Position numbers and translations under genes: made by a program
Notes under the pieces: model-generated
Told to the model about the DNA's origin: nothing
The model's database searches: none
What the model saw: only the letters and a program-made list of their open reading frames with translations
Source of the DNA: Kyrpidia tusciae DSM 2912
Lineage (GTDB): Bacteria > Bacillota > Bacilli > Kyrpidiales > Kyrpidiaceae
Assembly (NCBI RefSeq): GCF_000092905.1
Contig: NC_014098.1
Span: 1,116,001-1,180,000, forward strand
DNA length: 64,000 nucleotides
Direction of reading: 5' to 3'
Shown: positions 43,950 to 51,605 of the stretch, in pieces
How positions within the stretch are numbered: position 1 is the first letter of the stretch
Layout of the letters: every line of letters starts with the position of its first letter

Positions 43950-45020
43950 ATGCAACAATTGTCCCGCGTGCAGTTCATCATGGTGAGCATCTGGGTTTTT
44001 CTGGGCACTGGATTTTTGACATTACCGTTTACCATCGGACAATTCACTGTGCGGGATGCTTGGATCGTCCCTTTGCTTTTTGTGCCTCAGGGGTTGATCG
44101 TGGCCGGGGTGATCACTTTGTTCCGACGGACCTTCCCGGGGCAATCGCTGGTGCAAGGCTGTCACACGGCTTTCGGCCCGTTTCGGGGAAAAATTCCGAG
44201 TTTGTGGTTCCTGATCATGACACTTGTCGTCGAATGTTTCGTTCTTCGCGAAGTGGGCCTGTTTTTGACTGCCACGATCCTGCCTTCGACCCCAGAATAC
44301 GTTGTGGATATGGTGTTTATGATTCCCGTTGGGTACGCGGTGTATCAAGGGGTGGAAGTAATCGGGAGAATGGGGGAAACCATCACGCCCATCGGGATGG
44401 GCATTACGCTGCTCATGTCGTTGCTCTCGATGCAATATGCGGATCTTTCCCACTATCATCCTGTTTTGGCGGACGGTTGGACCCCTGTTCTGCGGGGCAG
44501 TGTGGTAGTCTGGATGTACGCGTGGCTGTTGATGTTTGTCCTGCAACTGGGCGGAGCGGTTCAACGAGTGGGGAAAGATCTTCTGATGGTCGTGTTGATC
44601 ATTACGTTGGGAGGGTTTATCGCCGAACCGACCATTACTATGATTTTGGGGCCGAGTGCGGCTTATACTCTTTATCCGATCTTGGAGGTGGTGCGGACCA
44701 TTCGGATTGCCGATTTTCTGGAGCGTTTGGATACGTTTTACGTGATCGGGATCATCGCCGGTATCTTTCTGCAGTGTTCTTTGATTCACTACGCTTTTGC
44801 AACCGGCGTCGGTCAATGGATCGGGCTGAGGAACTATCGTCCTGTCGTGTGGAGCGGCGCAGCGCTGGTCTGGGCGGGCAGTATTTTTTTCATACGGGAT
44901 GAAGCGATGTTTTTGGACTATGTTAGGTATGTCGGCTGGGGGTACCTCACACTGACGGGGATTGGCATTCCGAGTTTGGCCGTTGTCGTCCACCGGTGGC
45001 ATCGGCGCCGCAAAGCATGA
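43950..45020 (+). CDS. GerB-type germinant receptor permease (GerKB/GerAB family)
   Basis: 356 residues with about ten hydrophobic helices, of the APC-like endospore germination permease family (N-terminus LSRVQFIMVSIWVFLGTGFL; internal LYPILEVVRTI). It normally binds germinant with partner A and C subunits in the spore inner membrane. Here the A gene is a stump and no gerC follows, so the protein is orphaned. ATG 43950 follows GGAGGG; the frame is open from 43917. Confidence 0.85.
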   Translation: MQQLSRVQFIMVSIWVFLGTGFLTLPFTIGQFTVRDAWIVPLLFVPQGLIVAGVITLFRRTFPGQSLVQGCHTAFGPFRGKIPSLWFLIMTLVVECFVLREVGLFLTATILPSTPEYVVDMVFMIPVGYAVYQGVEVIGRMGETITPIGMGITLLMSLLSMQYADLSHYHPVLADGWTPVLRGSVVVWMYAWLLMFVLQLGGAVQRVGKDLLMVVLIITLGGFIAEPTITMILGPSAAYTLYPILEVVRTIRIADFLERLDTFYVIGIIAGIFLQCSLIHYAFATGVGQWIGLRNYRPVVWSGAALVWAGSIFFIRDEAMFLDYVRYVGWGYLTLTGIGIPSLAVVVHRWHRRRKA

Positions 45021-45090
45021 TCCCCTCATGCCCGGCTCCTGTCCACCGGATGCCACCGGTGTCGCTATCCGTTTCGATGAGCGGCGGAAC

Positions 45091-46895
45091 TTATTCCACG
45101 TTGATGAACGTGACCAAACCGCCCATAGAGGCCATTCGGTGGGCGGATCCATCTCCCGCCTCACTGGGATTGACGGTGTGGTCGAGAATATGGCAGTGGA
45201 ACATCCATTGCCCGGGGTTGTCCGCCGTGAACGCGATATCCGCCGTTTGGGCGGGGCCCAGGCTGATGGTGTTGGCCCGTTCTGGTTGCGACAGCGAATT
45301 GCCGTCCTTGGCCACAATGTCAAACGTATACCCGTGCAGGTGCATGACGTGAAATTCCTCGGCGCTGGCGTTCACAAGGCGCAGAAGAACGCGGTCCCCG
45401 CGATGCACGGTGAGCGTGGGGGCCTCAGGAAAAGCCTTGCCATTTAGGGCGAAGACATTTTCCTCCTCACTCCCGCCAACTTTAAAACTCGATATCTCGT
45501 ACACGGCATCGACGTCGTAGGGTGGAGTTGTGGAGGACTGACGCGGATCGATAACGATCACTCCATGAAGACCCATATCCATCTGAAAATCGTCGTTCAC
45601 GTGGGTGTGGTACAGGTGTGTTCCGATCATTTGATCCGTCACGGTAAATCGATAGGTGTATGAACCGCCCGGTGGAATCTCCGGCTGGGTTCCGACGGTT
45701 CCCGAGCCCGTGGCCATCTGTGGCACGCCATCCATCGCATTGGGAACAGCCAGCCCATGCAAATGCAGAGTGGTCGGCTGGGGAAGATCGTTCTTCAATA
45801 CAATGGCCACTTTGTCTCCCACTCGGACTCGGATGAGGGGCCCGGGCACCGTGTGATTGTATCCCCATGCGTCGATGGTGGCACCGGGGTAGAGCTTCCA
45901 GGGAAACACGGACGCCGTCAGATCGTATTCCTTTGTACCATCGGGCAGGACTTTGGGACTTAGGGCCTCCTCGTGCAACAGCTGGTTGGCCGCCTGCCGT
46001 TGTCGTGCGTTCTCCTCGGCCGAAATCGGGGCTACAGCTCCGGTTTTGGCTGCTGTGGCCGGCAGTACATCGCCATCCGGTTCCCGAAGGGCGTGCTCCT
46101 CTTTAGCTTCGCCTCCCTGGGCGGCGTCTGCCACCACTTCGGTTCCCCACCCGAGGCCAAAGCCGATCGCCAAGGCGGCCATAATAAGTTTTTGGGCCGT
46201 TTCCTTGCGCACGGCAAACAGGAGTTCTTTCACTACGTAGAGGATCGCTCCTCCGGCCATGGCGAGAACGAAGATGGACACGAACTCGGAGGTCCACAGA
46301 CTGCCCAACAACGTCCCGACAAAGGTTAGGCCGCCGCCGATCGCTCCCAAAAGGAGAATGGAAGCCCAGGACAGGCGCTCTCCTGTTCGGGTCGAGGCGC
46401 CGACGATCCCGAACCCCTCGGTGGCGTTGTGGAGGGCAAAACCGATGACCAGACCGATGGCCAAGGCAGTTTTGCCTGTGGCGAACGATTGGCCGATGGC
46501 CAGCCCTTCGCTGAAGTTGTGCAGCCCGATCCCGGCGGCTGTCATGTAAGCCAGGCGAGTCCCACTTTCTCGCAATCCCCGCTCAAGCCACTTCTCTTGG
46601 ATGGCCGCCAAGCCGACCAGGCCGATGAGCAGCCCAACCATCAACAAGAGGACATTGGCGATCGCGCCCCCCGCCGACCCCGCCCCCTCAACGGCAGATT
46701 GGACGGTGCCGGCTGTATCCCCCGCCGCTTCACCGAGAATCTCCACCAGCAGATAAACCAGGATTCCGGCGGAGAGAGCATACTGAGAATCGCCCGAACC
46801 TTGCTGTTAAGGCCGCTCAGGCGCCCGAGGGGCAGTCCGATATAAATGGTTCCACCCGCAATGAGACCCAGAAGCACCAGTTGCCAGTGATTCAT
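45091..46895 (-). pseudogene. ZIP metal transporter fused to multicopper oxidase, frameshifted near the N-terminus
   Basis: ATG 46895 has CGGAGGTG upstream and starts MNHWQLVLLGLIAGGTIYIG, a first ZIP helix, continuing to AILSML. A GAGAGA run (46772-46777) adds two bases; in the other frame the protein goes on as AGILVYLLVEILGEA. The ZIP part has HNFSEGLAIG and HNATEGFGIV, metal-site helices. After a linker (about residue 235 of the long frame) come two cupredoxin domains with all copper ligands: HLHG, HTH, HVMHLHG and HCHILDH. An internal GTG at 46746 could still give a 551-residue product that lacks the first helices. Whether the slip is fixed, phase-variable or an assembly error cannot be told here. 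Confidence 0.8.
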
Positions 46896-46921
46896 GAGGC
46901 ACCTCCGAACGATAAATGGAT

Positions 46922-46936
46922 TGAGAATGATTATCA
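46922..46936 (-). promoter_or_regulatory. Fur-like box upstream of the ZIP-oxidase gene
   Basis: TGAGAATGATTATCA matches the 7-1-7 Fur consensus TGATAATNATTATCA at 14 of 15 positions. It lies 27 bp upstream of the ATG at 46895, a position that would block transcription. The match is better to Fur than to PerR or Zur. Confidence 0.7.
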
Positions 46937-46979
46937 TGAAGTCCTGTCATATCATAAGACAATAGGTAAGTTATACTAA

Positions 46980-47330
46980 AATCGGTGGCGGGATCACGGG
47001 CCAAGGGCGAGAATTGTGCCGAGTGGCCGAGCGGCTACGCCTGGCGCTCGTCGGGGAGCAGCCGATAGGACCTCTCGCTTCGGTTTACGCGGTACAGGAA
47101 TGGGGCAGATGCGGGAGCACTCCGGCTTCGCCTGACGACCTACGCAAAAAATAGACCTGCATAAACCTGTTGAGCGATCACTCATGCTAGCGGGGGGGCA
47201 TACTTGCAATTGTATGTGGCGACAAGCGAGCTGGGCCTGAATCATGAACTTTTATGTCTGATAAGTCTTTGCTCGTTGTTTCAGGCCGGAGAAGAAGCGG
47301 TGACCCGGAACCTTTTTCCTCTCATTCGTT
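46980..47330. other. 350-bp gap without a gene
   Basis: Nothing certain. 47019-47056 resembles the D-arm of tRNA-Ser but does not fold into a tRNA. Confidence 0.4.
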
Positions 47331-47507
47331 GTGATAGCTTCTGAAGGCCGTCTCAGCGTCTGGGAAACGATCCAACATCGGATGAGGGAACTGTTCCCGT
47401 ATGCCATTGGAGTCGTGAATGAGATGTTTGTGGGAAACAAACCATACCCGTTTGGGTTGGACCGTGAAGAAATTGTGCAATATGCGCGACTCAGGCGTCA
47501 ACTTTGA
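47331..47507 (+). CDS. Short unidentified coding fragment
   Basis: 58 codons including a natural-looking segment (HRMRELFPYAIGVVNEMFVG, then PYPFGLDREEIVQYARLRRQL) but no Shine-Dalgarno. It looks like the C-terminal end of a larger protein. Family not recognised. Probably a remnant. Confidence 0.3.
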   Translation: MIASEGRLSVWETIQHRMRELFPYAIGVVNEMFVGNKPYPFGLDREEIVQYARLRRQL

Positions 47508-47547
47508 TCACTGAAACCCATTGTCCGCGAACTGAGCAATCGGCGTT

Positions 47548-47896
47548 TTACTCTCGTTCGGGAACATACACTCGCCTGTTGCCCATCACCTTGACGGGCT
47601 CCGTGAACCGCTCTCCCGGGCGCAGCTCGTCCACCGTTTTTTGAATGGCCCCCATGCGGGAATCCAGTAGGTCGATGTAACATAGGGCTGCTGCCTCGGG
47701 TAACTGCGGTTCGACAGGTGAACCAAATTCTTTCTTCTCGTGGTGCGCAGCGATCAAGTGCTGCAGAAGGGTGACCGTCTTGCCTTCGATGCCCAGTTCC
47801 CGGGCAGCGTTTTCTACCATTTAGAATCCTCTGGACAATGTGACCCAGCAGCTTCCTTTCCACCGTGTAGTCCGAGTAGAAGGCACTCCGAAACAA
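47548..47896 (-). pseudogene. C-terminal fragment of a YhaM-type 3'-5' exoribonuclease (HD domain)
   Basis: Minus strand: SDYTVERKLLGHIVQRI in one frame, then LGIEGKTVTLLQHLIAAHHE and KKEFGSPVEPQLPEAAAL in the next. This is the end of the HD domain of YhaM/CBF1-like RNases. The N-terminal OB domain and the first HD motif are missing, and a frameshift lies near 47821. Confidence 0.65.
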
Positions 47897-47901
47897 AAGG
47901 C

Positions 47902-48174
47902 ATGACCTATGGTTTTTTGGGTGTGTTGGGATTCAGTCTCACATTGCCAGCTTCGCGGTTTGCAATGCCTGTTTTCGGTCCAACTGTCGTGGGGCCTGGA
48001 AGAGCTCTCATGGCTGCCCTGATTGCCGGCTTGGTGCTTTGGCTTCGTCGCGAACGAATTCCCGAGGGTAGGCAATGGTGGGGGCTATGTAATGTTGCAT
48101 TTGGAGCCATTCTGGCGTTTCCCTATCTTTCGGCGTGGGCCATGGACCGTTTGCCGGAGTACCTTGTCCCATGA
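47902..48174 (+). pseudogene. N-terminal fragment of an EamA/DMT-family transporter
   Basis: 90 residues: YGFLGVLGFSLTLPASRFAM, GPGRALMAALIAGLVLWLRR, FGAILAFPYLSAWAM. These are the first three helices of a ten-helix drug/metabolite transporter. The frame stops at 48174, with no transporter sequence after it. Confidence 0.65.
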
Positions 48175-48178
48175 CAAT

Positions 48179-48436
48179 ATGCAATCGAACGATCTGAAGA
48201 GTTTTGAAAAGACCCCTTGGCTCTTTGTGTTTACCAGCCAAGGCGTGGATCATTTCCGGGTGGTCATTCCGGACGGCGACTTGGCTGTCAATGACGAGCT
48301 TGCCGATGTGTACTGGGACATCTTTGACCGTTATCCGGATTACGATTTTGTGATCAGCCGATTCCGAGCAGTTACTTTGACAATTCGTCGGTGCTTTTTT
48401 CCGCTGAGGAAGTGCCGCTTGCGAGGGGGTTCGTAG
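48179..48436 (+). CDS. Unidentified small protein or remnant
   Basis: 85 codons. The first 58 or so look protein-like (TPWLFVFTSQGVDHFRVVIP, DELADVYWDIFDRYPDYDFV); the basic end looks random, which suggests a frameshift. No ribosome site. Not recognised. Confidence 0.3.
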   Translation: MQSNDLKSFEKTPWLFVFTSQGVDHFRVVIPDGDLAVNDELADVYWDIFDRYPDYDFVISRFRAVTLTIRRCFFPLRKCRLRGGS

Positions 48437-48446
48437 AAAAGTTTTC

Positions 48447-48462
48447 GCCTCCTTCGGGAGGC
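48447..48462. terminator. UUCG hairpin
   Basis: GCCTCC-TTCG-GGAGGC; a very stable tetraloop hairpin 58 bp beyond the end of the leftward XRE-HEPN-MNT operon. No long T-run on either side, so termination is uncertain. Confidence 0.4.
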
Positions 48463-48519
48463 CCCGAGAGGAGGCGGTCCTGACAGGTCCGCGATGATAC
48501 CGTCTCTCTTTGCAAGTTG

Positions 48520-48843
48520 TTAATGCCTCTTGTAGACGCATTTTCCCGTCCGCCGTATTTCCGCGCCCAAAATCTCGGTCTCGAAGTCCTCGCGAGTAAA
48601 CCCGTGGATTTGAATCGGCGCCTCGATGTCCCACACGGCTTTGGCTAGGGCACTCACGGCGGCCGGGTAGTCTTCCGCGAAACGCGGCGACACGACGGCT
48701 AGATCGATGTCGCTGTTTTCGTGCGGCGTGCCGTTCGCGTACGAACCGAACAGCCAAACCTCTTCGATGTCCGGCGCGGACGGCAGGGTTTTCTCCAAGT
48801 ACTCTTGAACAGCCTGGTTCACTTGATCCGCTGTGTACACCAT
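48520..48843 (-). CDS. MNT-type nucleotidyltransferase, third gene of the XRE-HEPN-MNT operon
   Basis: 107 residues. EEVWLFGSYANGTPHENSDIDLAVV gives GS-x9-10-DxD of the minimal nucleotidyltransferase fold. It overlaps the HEPN gene by 25 bp. In characterised MNT/HEPN pairs this enzyme AMPylates and silences the HEPN RNase. It is unlike the first NTase at 4110, so the two pairs are separate acquisitions. Confidence 0.85.
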   Translation of the reverse strand: MVYTADQVNQAVQEYLEKTLPSAPDIEEVWLFGSYANGTPHENSDIDLAVVSPRFAEDYPAAVSALAKAVWDIEAPIQIHGFTREDFETEILGAEIRRTGKCVYKRH

Positions 48844-49334
48844 TGGATAAACCCACTCGCTTTCTCCAGGATTTCTTCAAAACGGGAATCGGGTGTTCGG
48901 GCAAGGATTTTCGCCCGTTCCGCCGGATACCTTCCTTCGATTTCATACACGTTGAGCATGAGCAGAAATTCTCGCTGATCTTGAGTCGTATGTAGTCCTG
49001 CGCGTTTAGCCAACTCCACGAGATTGTGGATCTTTGGAGGCACTTCATGGGTGTTCTGCGCGACGAGAGACTTTATGGCCTTTTCAACGGCCAAGTGTGC
49101 AAAGAAAGCGGATTCTAGTTTTCGCTTTCCAGCGCGTTTTAGGAAATACGCGGTCGAAATGTCTTCATACGCTTCCTGGATCCAATATCGAACATCTTTA
49201 CGGGCGATTTGAGAAATGTCCTTGTACGGAATGTGCTTGGCGCACGTGGGACCTACGCCACGGTCAATGCTTTCTTTTGAACGCAAAGGCTTACGGCATA
49301 CCCGGCACCGAATCGGTTTGTCCATTTTCATCAT
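48819..49334 (-). CDS. HEPN protein with N-terminal DUF6011-like zinc finger
   Basis: 171 residues. An N-terminal treble-Cys segment (CRVCRKPLRSKESIDRGVGPTC, read here as two CxxC-like groups at about 10-13 and 31) precedes a HEPN domain: WIQEAYEDISTAYFLKRAG, AHLAVEKAIKSLVAQ and PPKIHNLVELAKRAG. The zinc finger is normally found alone or on phage and mobile-element proteins; its fusion to HEPN is unusual and might target RNA or DNA. The gene overlaps xre by 44 bp and MNT by 25 bp, giving tight coupling. Confidence 0.82.
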   Translation of the reverse strand: MMKMDKPIRCRVCRKPLRSKESIDRGVGPTCAKHIPYKDISQIARKDVRYWIQEAYEDISTAYFLKRAGKRKLESAFFAHLAVEKAIKSLVAQNTHEVPPKIHNLVELAKRAGLHTTQDQREFLLMLNVYEIEGRYPAERAKILARTPDSRFEEILEKASGFIQWCTQRIK

Positions 49335-49545
49335 TCACCTTGTCGCCGGGAATCCATTCGATCAAGTCTCCAACTTGGCACCGATAAAGCGAGCAAAGCT
49401 TCTCGATGGTTTCATACCGAATGGCGTCGTTGGTTTCGTGATACAGGCGATGCAACGTTGCTCGACTAAGTCCTGTCAAACGATGGACATCGGTAAGTGA
49501 ATGCTTATGCTTGCCCATGAGTTTGGAGAGGTGGCATTTGATCAT
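49291..49545 (-). CDS. XRE-family regulator (YozG-like), autoregulator of the HEPN/MNT operon
   Basis: 84 residues with one Cro/C1 helix-turn-helix (SLTDVHRLTGLSRATLHRLY and ETIEKLCSLYRCQVGDLIEW). It is the first gene of the leftward operon. A palindrome lies between the -35 and -10 boxes of its promoter, so it most likely represses its own operon. Confidence 0.87.
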   Translation of the reverse strand: MIKCHLSKLMGKHKHSLTDVHRLTGLSRATLHRLYHETNDAIRYETIEKLCSLYRCQVGDLIEWIPGDKVNDENGQTDSVPGMP

Positions 49546-49572
49546 CTTCTGTTCATCACCCCGACGATACTA

Positions 49573-49601
49573 ATTGTATCGTAAACGATACAAAATGTCA
49601 A
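49573..49601 (-). promoter_or_regulatory. Promoter of xre-HEPN-MNT with operator between the -35 and -10
   Basis: Minus strand: TTGACA (49601-49596), 17 bp, TACAAT (49578-49573). TTGTATCG-N4-CGATACAA (49574-49593) is an 8-bp perfect inverted repeat inside it. A further half site CGATAC lies at 49565-49570 on the + strand. Confidence 0.85.
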
Positions 49602-49678
49602 ATAACGAGATATCAATGAGGACGACACGCGGCAAGGTTCTTCCGTTCCCCCTATAGGCCGAAAGGAGTTGGCGTCCA

Positions 49679-49850
49679 TGAACACGCAGGAAATCGAAAA
49701 GAAAGCCGAATTCCTCCGCCAGCAGCTCGGCGGCCTGATCTTCGCTTTCCCGATCAATGAGGAGGATCCGTATCCCAGGTATGCTGTCACACTCTAAACG
49801 GATGACGGGTTCCAGACGTTCCCCGAGCCGCTTGACTTTCTTCAAAAAAT
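49679..49850 (+). pseudogene. Small gene with an in-frame stop
   Basis: GAAAGGAGTTGGCGTCC is a strong site before ATG 49679. The frame reads MNTQEIEKKAEFLRQQLGG, FAFPINEEDPYPRYAVTL, stop (TAA about 49796), then TDDGFQTFPEPLDFLQKIQ to the terminator. The sense continues after the stop, so it is probably a broken small gene of unknown family. Confidence 0.4.
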
Positions 49851-49852
49851 TC

Positions 49853-49882
49853 AGAGCGGGAGACGGTGGTGCCTCCCGCTCT
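49853..49882. terminator. 10-bp hairpin terminator
   Basis: AGAGCGGGAG (49853-49862) pairs perfectly with CTCCCGCTCT (49873-49882). Serves the + strand remnant and possibly the leftward stalk-domain gene. Confidence 0.65.
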
Positions 49883-49924
49883 GTTCTCGTCTGATCGCGA
49901 GGGTTAGTCTATGAAATCACAGAC

Positions 49925-50644
49925 CTAGACCCATACCGGGGTCGGATCATTAGGCCGTGGATAAATCTCGACCCAATGGCCGTTCGGGCACGTATTCAAA
50001 TACGGTTCGAAATGACCGCCTGTCCATGTTCCAAAGACCGGTTTTAGGTTGGGCGAGCCGGATTGATCTGCGGGCACGTTGAACAGTATCCAGACCCTGG
50101 TGGATTCAGAGGGAGCCAAGCTGCCAGAGGCAGGTTCTCCCTTCTGAGAGACGATCTTGCCTTCAATCCGGGTGGAAGAGTCCTTGGAACCGGCGTCTCC
50201 CAGCCAGATGTGAGCCTGGCCGAGGTCATAGGGTTTCTTGCTGTTGTTGGTGATGGTGCTTATGACAGAAACCGTAGCGGTTGGGGCGGGTTTGGCGGTT
50301 TTGTCCTCGATGTCCGCAAAAACCCCTTGTATTGTGTAAGTGATTCCCTCGGGAGTGGTAAAACTGTGCGCGCAGGTTTGTTTGTTGCTCTTAAGGAGCG
50401 CTGTCTGGTTTTGGGCGTCCCATGAGACCTGCAAACCCAATGCTTCCGCCAGGGCGCGCACGGGCAGGAGGGTGCGTCCTTCCAGGATCACAGCGGGAAC
50501 GTCCGCCTTGATCTCTTTTCCGTCAAGCACCACCCGAGTTGTCTGAAGTCCGTGGAACAGGGGGGCTGCCGCCGAAGCGGCCCCGCCGACCAAGAGCGCC
50601 AGTATCGCTGTTGCCCCAATCCACAATTTCCAGAAACGTTTCAC
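49925..50644 (-). CDS. Secreted protein with copper amine oxidase-like N-terminal (stalk) domain
   Basis: 239 residues. Signal peptide (KRFWKLWIGATAILALLVGGAASA) followed by the stalk domain VVLDGKEIKADVPAVILEGR then TLLPVRALAEALG, the module seen on many Bacilli surface proteins. A beta-sandwich-like region follows (ATVSVISTITNNSKKPYDLG, APSESTRVWILFNVP). No catalytic motif. GTG 50644 follows GGAGGGATGA. Confidence 0.82.
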   Translation of the reverse strand: MKRFWKLWIGATAILALLVGGAASAAAPLFHGLQTTRVVLDGKEIKADVPAVILEGRTLLPVRALAEALGLQVSWDAQNQTALLKSNKQTCAHSFTTPEGITYTIQGVFADIEDKTAKPAPTATVSVISTITNNSKKPYDLGQAHIWLGDAGSKDSSTRIEGKIVSQKGEPASGSLAPSESTRVWILFNVPADQSGSPNLKPVFGTWTGGHFEPYLNTCPNGHWVEIYPRPNDPTPVWV

Positions 50645-51132
50645 CAATCATCCCTCCACTTTTCAAGTTAGGTTTTCAGTCAGGCAAGATGTTCCTATTA
50701 ACTGGGTGTTTTTTGTTTGAGTGTCGGCATGTCCTCACCCCCTAAAGTCCGGTCTATATCTTTAGACGTCTTCACTCGCCGATTTGTTCCGGAAAATTAT
50801 AACAATATGTTTTTGCGGTAACCAAAGGAATCCCTGAATTTTTTCGCGGAAAGCTGTACCGGTTCGATTATCCCGGGCCGGTGGTCGACTTGAGGGTGAA
50901 GGGTGCGGTCCGGGGCTGAGGGATCAGGGAAGAAAAACGAAGAAATATTATGATCTGGGACGCGCAGGAGGCTCTCAGAGACGCTTTCGGACTCGGGTGG
51001 CTATCATCCTATTACCCAGGGTATGAAAGCGCGCCCTCAGGCCTCCCTGAGTCCCCCTTCCATTCAAAAACTCAAAAATCAACGTAATTCAACTGATAAC
51101 AAGTTGTATAATTTAAGTTAGGTGATGTCCCC
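50645..51132. other. 488-bp gap between divergent genes
   Basis: Leftward promoter: TATAAT (50801-50796) and TTGGTT (50825-50820) with an 18-bp spacer. Rightward TATAAT (51107-51112) lies 20 bp before the RHH gene; CAACT...AGTTG flanks it upstream. No gene seen in between. Confidence 0.5.
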
Positions 51133-51402
51133 ATGCGGAAAGTCCAACGGACCATTCAATTTGATGCTGGCCTTGCGGAACAGATTCAAAGGTTGTCTGA
51201 GATGGAAGGGCGTTCATTCAGTGGCATGGTCAATTGGATCTGTGCGCGGTATTTGGAGGGTAGCCATGAAATCCTGTCGCGCTTGCGGGGGAAAAGTGAG
51301 GGTCATGAGCAAGGAGCAGGAGATCATTCGGCAGTGGATCGAGGAAATGAAAGCGAACGCGAAGGAACACATACAACGCAAGAGCCGAGATCCCGCGGAT
51401 GA
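51133..51402 (+). CDS. Ribbon-helix-helix (Arc/CopG-like) protein
   Basis: 89 residues. MRKVQRTIQFDAGLAEQIQR and MEGRSFSGMVNWICARYLEG form an RHH DNA-binding fold. The tail after residue 48 overlaps the next gene in another frame and looks like its shadow, so the true protein may be shorter or frameshifted. Confidence 0.6.
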   Translation: MRKVQRTIQFDAGLAEQIQRLSEMEGRSFSGMVNWICARYLEGSHEILSRLRGKSEGHEQGAGDHSAVDRGNESEREGTHTTQEPRSRG

Positions 51403-51529
51403 ATTTGAAAGCGGAGCCGTATCGGCCTATTACGAAATGATCAGCTCTTTGCAAAATCTGCTCAAAAGATTCGGGCTTGAACTTCAGGAGTACGTTTTGG
51501 ATTTCGACCCGGACAGGGAGCTTTTGTGA
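51266..51529 (+). CDS. Small zinc-ribbon/helical protein overlapping the RHH gene
   Basis: 87 residues from ATG 51266, with GGAGGG about eight bases upstream. CRACGGK gives one Cys pair, then helices EIIRQWIEEMKANAKEHIQR and YEMISSLQNLLKRFG. Family not recognised. The 137-bp overlap with the RHH frame is long; either the pair is truly overlapping or the RHH gene has lost its end. Confidence 0.55.
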   Translation: MKSCRACGGKVRVMSKEQEIIRQWIEEMKANAKEHIQRKSRDPADEFESGAVSAYYEMISSLQNLLKRFGLELQEYVLDFDPDRELL

Positions 51530-51605
51530 GCCCTGTTGCAAGCCCAAGAACTTCTGCCCGAAAGCCGCGGTCCCGGACTATACTGAAGACAGGGCATGGT
51601 GAAAC

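Noticed and set aside
44022-45323. Long minus-strand frame opposite gerB
   Set aside because: Shadow of the hydrophobic permease; no motif.
47019-47060. tRNA-Ser-like sequence (GTGGCCGAGCGGC)
   Set aside because: Only the D-arm resembles a tRNA; no anticodon stem, T-arm or acceptor pairing could be found downstream.
49570-49845. 91-codon minus frame upstream of xre
   Set aside because: It covers the xre promoter and operator and is antisense to a frame with a better ribosome site.
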